DNA of 64,000 nucleotides from Tubiluchus corallicola (taxonomy: Eukaryota; Priapulida; Priapulimorpha; Priapulimorphida; Tubiluchidae), in NCBI GenBank assembly GCA_030141605.1, contig JAQGDQ010000172.1, positions 186,001-250,000 on the forward strand, read 5' to 3'. The notes beneath the pieces are model-generated. The model had not been told where the DNA came from. It saw nothing but the letters and a program-made list of their open reading frames with translations, and did not search any database. Positions 43,480 through 56,100 of the stretch are shown one piece after another (the first letter of the stretch is position 1; the number at the start of each line of letters is the position of its first letter). The position numbers and the translations under genes were made by a program.

Positions 43480-46390
43480 TTGTTTTCTAACAGTATTAAA
43501 AAGTTGCTTATAATTGGTTGTACTGAAGATAATCCCGGCCCCGTAAATCAAACCCCCACCCAAAACCAGATAGATCTAGAACTGGCAGATTTTATTCAGA
43601 AACATAAAAAGAATTTGAAATATGTATGTATACAAAGTCTGGCAAAAAACATGCATTGCTTAAAGACACTGTTCGTTCGTCGGTAAAAAATTTAGTCGTT
43701 GGAATAACCGAAACTTGGCTACACAAGCAAATACCTAGTGCCTCTATGCAACTGCCTCATCATACACTCATACGTCGGGACCGTTACACACATAAAACGT
43801 GGGGAGGGATTGCCATTTACATCCCAAAACACATGACATTTAACGAACCAACAAAATTAAAACAAACAAAATAGAATCTAGTGTAATATCGAAAACTACG
43901 TAATAGGCGTCATTTATAAGCCACCAAGCCAAAAATATAAAACTTTTCTAAAACATTTTGAAATTGAACTTGAACGTGCTGTACTTGAAAATCAACTAAT
44001 TTTATTAATGGGAGATTTTAATATCGACATTAGTGCAACAAATACTGCTCAGTACAAAAATAATGAAGAAGTCTTAGATCAATGTAACACGTAAATACTA
44101 AATGCAAGTAATAAACCCACAAGAATCAGTAAAACATCATCTACTACCATAAACCACTTTATCTCAAACGCTAAAGACAATTTCCAAGTACAAGCAAACT
44201 TCTCGTGTGATTATTCTGATCATGATTTTATAATAATGGTAGACAAAAAAGCACCAACCAAACACAATATAGGCACAGTCTGGAAAACAGTCAGAGATTA
44301 TACTACATATAATAAAGATATATTTCAAGATACTTTAACCAAATTGGATTGGAGTAATATTTACACAATGACTGACATTGACGTACTAATAGACACACTT
44401 ATAAATAATATGGAATACTGCCTGGATATCTATGCGCCTTACAAAAAAATTAAAATACATCAGCTACAGTCTAACACAAATTCTGTTTGCCCCTGGATGG
44501 ATACAGAACTCGCAAGACTAAGACACAATAAAAGTGGTTTGTACAGAACATATTTACATTTAAAAGGTAAAAGCAATTACAATAATTACAAAAAGGCACG
44601 AACTAAATTTAATAACTACATTAGGAAACTCAAAAACAAATATTATACTAATAAATGCAATAATGCTACTACACCTAATCAAAAATGGCGTTTAATTAAT
44701 GACGTACTCAACAGATACAGAAACGATCAATTACAAATAAACAGTTTACGAGAAATGACAGTACGATATCTGACCCAGTTGAAATTGCTAACAAATTAAA
44801 TTCCACATTTGTCAATCTCGGAAAATGTGACATCTTGCCACACCAACATAATGCAAATATACACGATTATATATAGATAAAACCAACCAGTAACACAATC
44901 CACTTTCTCATTTACTAGTGTCACTGAATACGACATCTTTAAAATATTAAGCATTTAAAATAAAAATAAAGAAAGTAGACCTTCAGACATGCCAAAAAAT
45001 GTTAAAAGACTGTGCTAGAATTTCCAGCAGTGTGTAAACAAGCAAACATAACTCCAATACACAAGAAAGATGCTGAAAACTACAGATCAATTTCAGTAGT
45101 GCATGTACTATCCAAAGCATTTGAAAGAGTTATCTACAACCAAATAAAACATCACATTGAAAATAATACGTTACTGTCAAATCATCAGTTCGGATTTAGA
45201 AAACTACACTCCACAATAGACACAATAATTGACGCCGCTGAAAAGAGGCACTACAACTTAAATAGAAATAAATATATAACAGCAGCATTTTTAGATCTAA
45301 GTAAAGCTTTTGACAGCTTCGATCACAATTTACTACTAGACAGCTTACGCCAATTAGGATTCGATTATACTTCTCTCAAACCAATTATAATTATCTACAC
45401 AATAGGAAACAAACAGTCAAGCTGAACAAACACACTTTCTCAACATGGGAGACGCCACAAAGAGTTATCCCGCAAGGTACCATATTCTTTTTTTATACAT
45501 TAATAAAATTCATTTAGTTTTACATAATTCAGACTTAGCACAATATGCCGATGATACTATACAGCACACGCAGACTTTCTAACATCGAAAAATAATCTAG
45601 AAAAAGACATAACAAATATAAAAGTAACATTTAATTATTTTGGTTTAAAAATGAATAATGACAAGACAGAATTTGTGGTAATAATCACCCAAAGCAAATG
45701 AGATTACATCCCCTGATGCAACACTAAAAGTAGGTGACTGTTTCATAGAACAAACAAAAACTGTAAAAGTCTTAGGCATTACTGCCGATAATAAACTCAC
45801 TTGGGATGAACAGTTTCATCAAATACATAACAAGATGGCATTAAGCACAACATTCTTACGACAAGCCATTTAACCAAGAAAACAAAAATTCTCATTTAAA
45901 AAAGTCCAATATTACCACATTATCTGCATGGCTGCACTTTACTTCAAAACGTTAAAAATGAAATCTTTATAGAACTAAATACAATGCAAAATTACGCATT
46001 TAGGTTAATACGTGGCTACTCTCACAAATCTGCTAAACAACATGTTGTTTCTGCAACAAATTTAAGAACTTCCATAGAAATACCAATATTAGAAGCCTAT
46101 CGAGATTACAAAACACTGATATTTCTTTATAAATATGTCAATAAACTGAGCATTCTATTTGTAAACAATCCTTTATCATTCATTCCTGATAGCCATTAAA
46201 CAATGGAACCCACAATTTAAAGCAAATTACAGTAAACAATAAATCTTATCAATATCAAAACAAGCCATACATATATGGAACTTACTACCCAGTGAAAAAA
46301 AACAAATAAAATCTCTTTACCAGTTTAAAAAGAAATTAAAAGAGTATCAATATAACAGGTTTCAACTTCCAAATTATGCATCCGATACTA
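43480..46390 (+). pseudogene. CR1-like ORF2 remnant: endonuclease and reverse transcriptase
   Basis: The start has an NPGP motif (next entry). Endonuclease pieces in shifting frames are GITETWL near 43700, GGIAIYIP, LMGDFNIDI near 44005-44030 and CDYSDHDF near 44205-44230. Reverse transcriptase pieces are ANITPIHKKD near 45045, NHQFGFRKLHST near 45180, LDLSKAFDSFDH near 45292-45328, and YADD at 45544-45555. Numerous stops make it inactive. Confidence 0.87.
43516..43542 (+). other. Degenerate 2A-like motif (GCTEDNPGP) at the ORF2 start
   Basis: LLIIGCTEDNPGP matches the position and pattern of 2A-like ribosome-skipping peptides described at the N-terminus of some CR1-type LINE proteins, consensus D-[VI]-E-x-N-P-G-P. 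NPGP and the Glu are kept. The Asp and Val/Ile positions are Cys and Thr here, so skipping activity would be poor or absent. Confidence 0.6.
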
Positions 46391-46840
46391 ATTACACAGA
46401 CTCAACTTTCATCTACCCCCGCCCCTGATCTACATAAAATGATTAAGAATATAAAATTTATGCTATGTAATGCGTGTCATGTTAATTATGTAATGCCAAA
46501 TGCATAAATAGTGTAAACGTAATGAGTGTAAAATTCATGTAATGTAGGCGTGTTTTGTTAATTGCATCATGTCAAATGTAAATACAGGTAACAGTCATGT
46601 AAAATTTAGTGCACTTTTGTAATATTGTTTTGTAAAAATATTTTAATATCGTGTTTATAAATATGTCCATTTATTGTAAATAATTAGTTTTTAGTTTTGC
46701 ACTTTAGTTTTTCTTAGTCTGCAGTGCACGCATTTGTCTTGAACAGTGTTATTATTTTAACATTACGCTGAGGCTTACTCAATTTTATTACAATGAGTGA
46801 ACCATTTTAATGACAAATAAAGAATTAATATAAATATAAA

Positions 46841-47705
46841 TGCCAGTTATTTTTCAAATCCTAACTTATTGTATTCCAAAATGACGATTTCAAATCGATG
46901 TTCATGAAACAAAATTATATTGACAAAATCTCTGATGACCTTTGGGACACACGATGGGATTTTGTTATGGTAGCTAAGCATCAGAAAGAATGACACACAT
47001 TTATACTGGCATGTTGCATGGCCAATAGCAAAATGAAAGTGAAACATTTTAATGTTGAAAATGACTCAGTGTGTGGGTGACTATATATAGACTACTGTTC
47101 ATTAAAGAAACTAATCATTTAAAGTAGCTTTTGAAAAATATATCACTGTTTACGGCACTATTCTTTAGTAATATCATTTTAAGATTATAGCGAATATTAT
47201 GCGACAAAATCCTGTGGTTAAAATTTAACGATTATTGTAATGCATGCGCCTTTTTTCCAACAGTTAGTGCATTACCTGGTGAAAAGAAAGGTGTAGGCAG
47301 CAGGTATGCAAAATGTCAATATGCAATTCCCATAATTACTTGTCTGAGCTAACTAGCCATGAATAAACATTTTCGTGTCTGATGAAATGAAGTTTTTTAA
47401 TTAAGTTATGAATAAAACCGCCTGTATTTGTGAAATATCATAAAATGTATTACAACAGTAATGCATTAATAACGTGCGGTACATTTTTAGTAAGCTAATA
47501 GTAATGCAGGCATGGTCTGTGCATTTATTGTTAACAGCGAAACACATTAGTCATTCCTGCACTCACACTAAAAAATTGTTAAACATTACATTCATTATTA
47601 TTCATGATTGCGCGGGCTGGTAGTAGAAGTGCAATAAATATGCCATCACGTCAGAGTTGCGAGACGGATGAGCACACAAAATGTGAGTTCTGAAACCAGC
47701 AAAAC
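46841..47705. other. Stretch upstream of DEG2
   Basis: A TATATATA-type sequence lies near 47080, about 620 bases before the DEG2 ATG. It could be a TATA box only if the leader is long or has an intron. No other gene seen. Confidence 0.4.
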
Positions 47706-49352
47706 ATGGGTCAAAAACAAAAACTTCAGGCAAATGACCCTAGTGATAAGGTAAAACAACTTTTGGAAGAGTTCGCAGACACATCTAATACGCATGGAAT
47801 CGGTGTCATAAAACGCGCAAAATCTGCAAAGGAAAGAGTAATATGGACAGCGTTATTGTTGGTAGCTCTAATTTTATTCACTGCTAACAGTGCAACTTTT
47901 CTTCAGAGGTATCTTTCAGAACCAGTCGGCACGAAAGTTATTCTGGAGTCCAACAATCACCCGGTTTTTCCTGCATTGACGATATGCAAGAGTACTTACT
48001 TGGAAACCACCGTGATGCTGGAGACCATGAAGAAATTTATTGAAGATGAAGAATATGGAATAGCTGATGCCTTCAGAAGAGTTTACTTTGATAGGCATCA
48101 TCTTGGACCCTCAGCAAAACCTGGAAGCAATAGTAGTGTCAGGGTTAGTAGATGTGGTTTTGGGCGCAGCTATAAATGGGCCTGGAAGACAAAATGCGAA
48201 ATAATAAGGGAATTTCAACATCCATTCTTTGGAGCTTGTGCGACTCTATATCCTCCAAAAGAAAAACTTCTTGACGGAAAGTACGTCTCCACCACAGGTT
48301 ATTGCTCTTTATTAGTTGCTGCAGTGGAGTTAACCCTCGATGATTTTAATAGCTTTTTTCCAATTGATGAAGCTGCTAGGTCAGAAGCACCAATTGCCCA
48401 TTTTCTTGCCACGCACCCGCCCGATACAAGCCCGATATACGAAGGATTCTTTCTAGCTCCCACAGGCGCTGCAGTAGAAATAAGGATAAAAAATACAACA
48501 TTTTCATTCCTAAACACAGGAAGGAGGAAAACCTGTATAGATTATGATGAGCTGCCGTTGGAAGTACAGTTCAGTCATTACGATTTATACAGTAGCTACT
48601 ATGGATTTTCATACTCACAAGAAACATGTCAAGCTACTTGTAGGCAGACACAAGCATTAAAGCGCTGCCAGTGTGCTATACATCAACTGCCTTTAACTAC
48701 AGAATACGTGCGTCATTTCACAGGAAGAGACACGGTTCCATATTGCATAGATGCTTGCAATTTCACTCAGTACGACAGGCATTTAAATAACCTTTCGACA
48801 GTAAAAGAATGTCATTGTTTAGATGCTTATTATGAGGCTTACGTTGATGAAAGCAACGTCTGCGACTGTCCTCTGCCTTGTAACATTGCCTTGTACGATA
48901 CAAAGTTCAGCACGATAGGAGGAGACCTGGTTGTGATAGAGAAACCTAAAGTAAGACAAATGATTATGGCGAATCTTATTAAAACTGCAGAAGACAAGAA
49001 CTTTACGAAGCTGGCAGACAAGCTACGGTTGGAATGGGGCAAAAACTTCACTGACAACAACACTGTTGAACTTGTTTATGAACGGCTGCTTAAATATACG
49101 TCTGATACTATACTACTCACAACTTATATTGACATGTTCATTGAACGACCGGTTATGATGCAAATAGAAAATTATGTAACCTATGAATTGTCAGACTTTG
49201 GCGCTGATGTAGGTGGTGTGGCAGGCTTATATGTTGGCATGTCCATTTTGGCTTTTATCGAGCTGTGCCATCTTGCAGGACGCTTGATAAAAATTCTGAT
49301 AAGATGCTTCTTTTCTGGCAAAATTAAAAGGAATGCAGTGGACCAAGGATGA
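47706..49352 (+). CDS. DEG/ENaC-family cation channel subunit, intronless (DEG2)
   Basis: This 548-residue protein is the paralogue of DEG1, with the same layout. The His-Gly pair is at 30-31, transmembrane segment 1 is about 45-65, and FPALTIC follows. The Cys-rich ectodomain has YSQETCQATC and CQCAIHQLPLTTEYVRH. The pre-pore and pore run ADVGGVAGLYVGMS has the G-M-S selectivity filter at 511-513. Long strings are identical between the two proteins, for example YELSDFGADVGGVAGLYVGM. The ectodomain between the first third and the palm is more diverged, with a small insertion (SYKWAWKTK) near residue 155. The cytoplasmic tail is short and basic (KIKRN). The ATG at 47706 is the first in frame and gives an N-terminus like DEG1. 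AATAAA lies near 49909. Both genes being single-exon suggests that a retrocopy or intronless ancestor was duplicated. DEG1 and DEG2 could form mixed trimers if co-expressed, but this is inference. Confidence 0.94.
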   Translation: MGQKQKLQANDPSDKVKQLLEEFADTSNTHGIGVIKRAKSAKERVIWTALLLVALILFTANSATFLQRYLSEPVGTKVILESNNHPVFPALTICKSTYLETTVMLETMKKFIEDEEYGIADAFRRVYFDRHHLGPSAKPGSNSSVRVSRCGFGRSYKWAWKTKCEIIREFQHPFFGACATLYPPKEKLLDGKYVSTTGYCSLLVAAVELTLDDFNSFFPIDEAARSEAPIAHFLATHPPDTSPIYEGFFLAPTGAAVEIRIKNTTFSFLNTGRRKTCIDYDELPLEVQFSHYDLYSSYYGFSYSQETCQATCRQTQALKRCQCAIHQLPLTTEYVRHFTGRDTVPYCIDACNFTQYDRHLNNLSTVKECHCLDAYYEAYVDESNVCDCPLPCNIALYDTKFSTIGGDLVVIEKPKVRQMIMANLIKTAEDKNFTKLADKLRLEWGKNFTDNNTVELVYERLLKYTSDTILLTTYIDMFIERPVMMQIENYVTYELSDFGADVGGVAGLYVGMSILAFIELCHLAGRLIKILIRCFFSGKIKRNAVDQG

Positions 49353-50120
49353 AACCATACTAGTAAACTAGAATTAACTATCCACGTGGGCCTATTATAC
49401 ACTCAGGGCTTCATTGATTCTGAAAAAATTAACGGCTACTTTTCATTAACAGCAATGAAATGTCGGGATTTTTTAATTTAATTATTTATTTCGAAATTTC
49501 AGGTTGTGTTCTCGTGCACATGGCAAATATATAAAGCTTTATCAGCATGTAGTTCAAAACTACCAAAAGAAATTACTTTTTTGTTTTTTGGCACATGTTC
49601 TTTGAATGAGGATTATTGCTTTCAGGCATTTCATGTAACTCTGAAACAACACAGGTAAAGCAATTCAGTTTTTATTAATTAACAATATAGCAATATGTCA
49701 AGTGAGTCGTAAGTTGCACCTCAGTTTATTAAACTTTTCTTTTTTCCTAAGTTAACACCCCGTTTTATTAAAAAGCAGTAAAGCACATACACAGTAAACA
49801 CTTTCGTGTCGATTCATAACTGGTTTCAGTTTCATTAAAAAACAAGCTACTTTAATTGCTTAGCACTAGTTTTAATTCCACAATTCACATAAGGATATGC
49901 TATTGGAATAAAATTACACGAACTACAGTTGCAAACACTGGGACCTGTGAACTATATAGACTTACAATTGACAAATTCTCGTTAGCTATCAAGCAGCTAC
50001 TTGAATTTTCGTTTTAATAAGTTCTATTTTGTAGGGATAGCAAAAGTAGTCATGTCCTCTTTCGTTTTCCGTCATAATTCCTGACATTCACAACAGAACT
50101 TTAAAATGTCTGCCGCAAAT
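49353..50120. other. Convergent spacer between DEG2 and the CRD-pentraxin gene
   Basis: The two genes converge here. A DEG2 polyadenylation candidate lies near 49909. No gene seen in the spacer. Confidence 0.5.
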
Positions 50121-50126
50121 TTTATT
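50121..50126 (-). promoter_or_regulatory. Polyadenylation signal overlapping the CRD-pentraxin stop
   Basis: On the minus strand AATAAA overlaps the TAA stop codon (50122-50124), the same arrangement as in gene B. Confidence 0.4.
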
Positions 50127-53100
50127 TTCGACTGTGTAAATTCCTATAGCAGTCGTTTCGTGTCAAGCTAGATGGCAGCACTTGCATGTTCCCCCGTAAA
50201 CCACCTCTAACGTCGCTCCATTTGAACACGTTTCCAGAGTTCAACTTGCAAGTTGTTGCAATGCTTCTAACTTCATTAGCATTCAGTTTTTTGTCGTATA
50301 TGTTGAGATCAGTTAGGACGCCAACAAAGGACTGAGCGGCGTCAAAAGTACCTCCTAAACTGTCTTGGTCTTGGGCAATTACCAGTGCTCCTCCACCCTG
50401 CAAAATAAGCGGTAATTTTAACGAGTCATAATTTCGCACAATTTCACAAATTCTGCAATAATTGTTAGCATCATTAATTATCGTCAACACCATCATCATC
50501 ACCATTATTTTGTCATCATCTCTGTCGTCAGTAGCAAACACCATCACTAGCATTATCATCATCATCAATATTATTACCGGTGGCGTTAGCATTATCACTA
50601 TATCATCTCCATAATCGTTATTGCCATCATCGTCATTATTATCGTCGCCATCATCAACATAACCATTATTATCATCGTTCTTATTTTAATATCTTATCAA
50701 CTAAAATATTTGTACACTATAGTCATTCAACAGCAAATTGGGAGCTAAGTACATGTATTGTTGCTTCGTTGTGCAGTCCTAGTCCATTTGCAAGAAGTAA
50801 TCCATCTGCATAAAGTGCCCATCTTCCTCGCTTAGACTTCCATGTTGCACAAACGTGATGCCACTTCCCATCCAGAAACGACGCATCAACAATTTGAGCT
50901 CTCCTGACTTCTCTGTTCAATTCCAGTTGATAATACGGACTAAAACAGATACAGGTTCTATTACAGCTGAAGTTAATGTAAACACATTTGAATTTTTTTT
51001 ATTGTACTGCCGTACTGCATTGCATTGTATTGTATTGCATACTTACCTACGCATAAGGTTAATGTAGATAACTAGCTTGTGATGCTCTACTGCAAAACTG
51101 AATTCGCTAAAGTGTTCAGAGCTTCTTGCAAAGTAACTGACAATTGTCAATATTTCAGAATCATCTGCAGATACTTCCGTTGTTCTAAGCCACGTGCAAA
51201 TAGTAAACTCTCTCAAATCTGGCAAGGTATTAAATCGGATATAATAATCAGTTGTTTGCCTTGTTGTGATGAGCAACTCAAATTGTTCAGTAGCAAATGA
51301 TTCTGAAAAGAAAAAAAGCAGTAATTTTTGAGCTTTATGATGAAATATTAAGCCTAAAATTTTGATAGGCTCTCGGGGTCGTGAGACTGATGACAAATTA
51401 AACAGGGACAATGTTGTTTGGTTTACAGGATAACAAGATTATTTAAACTGAACATACTACAAAACAAGTATACTTGTTTTTCTTTTGTGTGCATTGCCAA
51501 TAAGCACTTATGCGATTGAGACTATATTTAAAACAAAGCACTTCGCTTTTCACTATAAGCTCGCACATTAGGGCACAGATACTTCTTCACAAAATATATG
51601 TTAGTCTTGGTACATAGGCAACTTGGGCACTGTCTGTTGTGAACACATAGGTTATTTGGACATATGTTTAGCCATTTAGATACAAGAATTTGTCACTTGC
51701 AGAAATAAGACAGTTGAGACATGTCCAGCATATTTCTCGTGGTTAGAATCTTCATCAGAGGCAGCGTCAATCAGAAACAGCAATTCGGGCCTTTTGGCTA
51801 ATCCCGACGAAACATCATTTTCATTCGTCACGAGTAACGACAAAGACTGTTGATAAGTCTATACAAAGACTGAAGAACAACTCCACTGAAAAATTCCGAA
51901 GAATTTGGCGTCAATCTGATCTAGATAATTAGCCAGAGTCTTGTTTTGCTATGAATATAACATTGAGCAGGCCCTGTCGGTAATCTTTGGAAAACACCAA
52001 TTAGCAAAGACAAAAAACACATTTTTGTAGCTCAGATTACTAAACTGTAATATTTTTACCAGAAATTTCTTGACCAATATGTTTGTCATCGTCATTTTCT
52101 TCTTTAGTAGAACTTTCAGTCTGCATTTTAGTTTCTTTTCCTGCAAAATATTCCAAAATAAAAAGTACGCTAATTAATACACGCACTGACACATTAAAAA
52201 AGGTCGGCAAAAAGCTGTTAAAATTTGATGGTTCTGTTAATTAAAAAGGAAACAATTATTTAAAGTTTAACATGTTATGATTAATGCGGAAGAGCACAAG
52301 AAGCAGCGAAAAATAAAATGTCCACAAGTTCATCTTGATAGAACTTTAATCTGGCTGACTTTTAAAATGCCCGTAAAGGTATAAACATTCAATGAATTGG
52401 AATAATGTGCATTTCAAAGTTTAGTTTAGTACTAATCTTATTTTTCAGTTATTGCAGACAGTACACAAACTGTATGGTCAGTGGTCACGTCTCTGAATTT
52501 TAATTAGATATTTCTCCTCACCTTTGTCATCATGAATTTCTGGCTTCTCACTTGTAGAAGCCGGAGCAGCAACCTTTTCTCCTAGAAAAATTATTGTTTC
52601 AGTCATAACTTGTTTTGTTGCAGCATTGATAAATTAATAACTAGTTTGTTAATAATGTTTTCGTATGTTATTTTTTTTAATTTAAACAAAATTTATTTTA
52701 GGTATGCATCATTCAGTTTTCACAACGTGGTTCCGGATTCTCCCCAGCACAGCATACATACAATATTTACGCCAAAAGTTCATTCGTACATCATAAAGAT
52801 ATGTACATTACAAGATATACAATATTTACATGTTTACAATAATTAAAGAAAGTAGTCAAGTTGAACTTGACTAGTATGGTCCATTTATGATATGTTAAAG
52901 GCACACAATTTTTAAATTAACTAGTAAAAGTGGACGGTACAATTTTATCGTTATGCATCTATATATAGCTCGAAATTCTTAGTAATGTTTTAGTGAAAAC
53001 GTCTCGAATTAGTAACATAGTTTTGTACACATTCAAAAATTTTACAGTTTAATTTATAACTTAATTGTTCATCTCCAGCAAGTAATAATTTTAGCAAGTA

Positions 53101-56100
53101 ATAGTTAGCATTGTTACACAGTCTAACAATGTCAATATTGATGCGACAATGTTTGCATCAATTTATTAAACATCATTGTTCTAGTAACAGTATAATTTCA
53201 ACAGTGTAACAAGTAATGTTCAGTTGTCTCAAATCTTGAACCACACGCATAGTTAGGCATAACTAGGGAACCGTCAGCATTTTTGTGCCTTCAGAAAACA
53301 AATCGTAGTTCAACTGGAACTTTCGTTTGTTCTGTTTGCCTGTTTGTTTATTTGTTCGTTCGACTTATTTTGAAACTTGTGCCAAGTAGTGATTCTTCAA
53401 ATATAATTTTTTGGAACCTTACCGTTAAAACAAGGATCTGCTGATGCCTCCCATTGTGAACAGTTCAAGAACGATGGCCATTGGAAACCAAATTCTAGGA
53501 AGATGGGTTCACAGTCTTTTCTTGCAGCTTCACATGTTGCCAGACACGGAGCAAGAATTATTTCCATATCGTTTATGTCAAAACAAGGCGGTAAAAAAAG
53601 TGAACATAAGAATGGACCAAAAGCTGGGCTGCATCCTGTCTACAGAAAATAAATAGGTAGGAATGTAATTTAAAAAACTTGAACATAAAATTAATAGGCT
53701 TGACTAAAAATATTGAAAATTACATAGCTAAATATTATGATAAAATATCGGTGCTTACTATGGGCTTTCTTGTTCAGATATCCCATTTGGAAGCGGTTTT
53801 TGATCAGTTATTATATCATATTTTTGCTGTACCTGTACTGCGGGCAAGAACGTTTGCATCTCCAAGTCTGCCTCGTCCTGTGATTCATGGCCGAAAATAT
53901 TTGGTAGCTTCACATTGACGTTATTCACATTGTAAATATTTCTGCACATTTCCACATGATTTTCTTCGCAAACACGCACCTTCTCTACATACGCAAAATA
54001 ATTAACAACGTAAATAACAGCAACATAAACCAATATTCAGAAATTAATTATTATAATCTTAATATCAAATAATATAAAATCTCCAATTAACGAAGTTTTA
54101 ATCAAACATAGAAGACAGGAAATGTGAAAAATTTGAAATGCAGCCTGGATTTGAACTAGCGATCTTCTGTTTACATTACAGGCGCCGTAGGTCGCTAGGT
54201 CTCCACATTCCAGTGCGGGATTTAAATCACTAAATAAATTGCAAACTTTTTTTGCAAAATTACCATATTATTTTTAATTGTTTGCTCGTACACTATATCA
54301 CTTATATTACGTATGTAAAAATATGCATAATACGTTCATCCATACATTATACATACGTATATTTGTGTAGCTTTCATCAGCATTGCGGTATACTTACCGC
54401 CCGCTTCATGATCAACAAGCATTTTCTGTTCCTTTTTTGAGGAATTCCACATCCCGATTTTGTTTCCTGCAAAAATTAATATATTTAAAATTCGAGTTAA
54501 CCTCCAATCAATTGAGGGTCCAATTAATTGAAAAAAAATTAAATTTTAATACCAAACTGGAAGACAGGAAATGTGAAAAAGTTGAAATGCAGCTTGGATT
54601 TGAACTAGCGACCTGCTTTCTTTGCAAGCGGCCGGGGATCACCACATTCCTTGGGCAGGGGGAGGGGGAATGTAAAGCACTAAATAAATTACATAATAAA
54701 ATCCTATTATCCTTAATTGTTTGCTTCATGCTGGTACGCTATTTAACCTATATTATAGATGTAAAAATATACATGATAAGTTCATCCATACTCGTATAAG
54801 TTTGTGTATCTTTCATCAGCATTGCAGTATAAAACTTACTGCTAGCTTCATAATCAACAGGCATTTTCTATTCCTTCTTTTGAGAATTCCACATCACGGT
54901 TTTGTTTCCTGCAAAATGCTCAAAATTCGAGGAATGGTTTTTTATTCACCAAAGTAAACAATACAATTAACGCTTCCTCTAGAAAGTCCGGCCTAATTGT
55001 TCAGCCACTGTGCATGAAAATGACTGGAACATTTGTTGAGCGCGTGTTGTTTTATTGTAGAGCTGAAGTTAATGCCCTCGATTATAAGAGCATCAAGTTC
55101 GCGTTTCTATTGCCTTACATCTAACTGTTACCGCAGGGAGTATTACATATATATCTTTTTAATCGCCCTAAATCCCATTAAAAACTACGAGTTTTGTTTT
55201 ACAGAATTACGTTATTGTTTAAATTATGAGAGTGCTCTCCTGGGACTCAATGCATGAATAACTTTGAATACTGTTTTGGTCTCAAAACATGTTTTTTCAT
55301 CGAAGGGAGCTTTCACCCTAATGAGCCTCATCAGTTAAATTAACTGTGATGAAAATTTGTGCTGCTAGCCTTAGAGTGAGGCTAGCAGCTCTTAGGTTAA
55401 TAGCACTAGTTTTCATAATAGTCAACCCTGTTTATGAAGCTCGTTGAGGCGAAAGCTTCTGACAATAAAAAATGTGTTTGACGCCAAGAAAAAGCATTCA
55501 ACATTTTATTCTGCATTATTGCTTTTGTGGAAAGACATATGAAGGAAAGATGCTATGGAAAGAGAACTACGGATTTTGCATTTTAATTAGTCAAAGACTG
55601 ACACTGACCTGTTTTCATGAGTCTGTATTATATCGAAAGTTTATATTCAGTCTTATGCAAAATTGTAAATTTAACAACAAAAATGGTTTTTTAGCGTTTT
55701 TCTCTGGAAATCGCCATATAGGTCAATAGTGGATGTTAGTTAGTTTTAAATCTTACAATAAGGCTTCCACTCCTTTATTTTTTCCTAAACACTTATATTA
55801 TTCGTTTATTTTTGCAACAAAAGAAATTGCATGCCTATACCATCAAAACAAAGTTCCCCATCTTGTATGGTTTGCCAACGTGAGCAGTTAAACGGCCAAA
55901 CAAAATTAAATTTTTGCATGAGGGGTTCGCAGCCTTTTTGTGCCTCTTCACACAGTTCCGGGCAAGGATCTACCATCACATCAACACTGAGTTTACTGCA
56001 AGGTGGTAAATAAAGTGAGCATACCAAGGGATGAAGTGCTGGGCTGCAATTAACCTGCAAAACAGAATTAAATGCTAACTTTACTAATATAATAACTATG

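Larger units (their letters stand above)
41078..46840 (+). mobile_element. Degenerate CR1-like LINE
   Basis: A two-part ORF1 with a zinc-finger-like Cys cluster and a GDSL/SGNH esterase-like domain is followed by an ORF2 with endonuclease and reverse transcriptase. An esterase in ORF1 is known from CR1-clade LINEs, and the RT strings (LSKAFDSFDH, YADDT) also fit that clade. Many stops and frameshifts are present. The 3' end is near the TAATATAAATATAAAT tail at about 46820-46841. It lies between gene B and DEG2, same strand. Confidence 0.87.
54070..54920. repeat. Tandem duplication of about 430 bases: SINE plus linker exon
   Basis: Unit 1 (about 54070-54480) and unit 2 (about 54510-54920) align along their length: GAAGACAGGAAATGTGAAAA, a B-box-like GGATTTGAACTAGCGA, CACTAAATAAATT, ATGTAAAAATAT, TTTCATCAGCATTGC, then the exon on the minus strand. 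Unit 1 carries the in-frame linker exon 54398-54466 and unit 2 carries the stop-containing copy 54840-54908. Confidence 0.88.
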
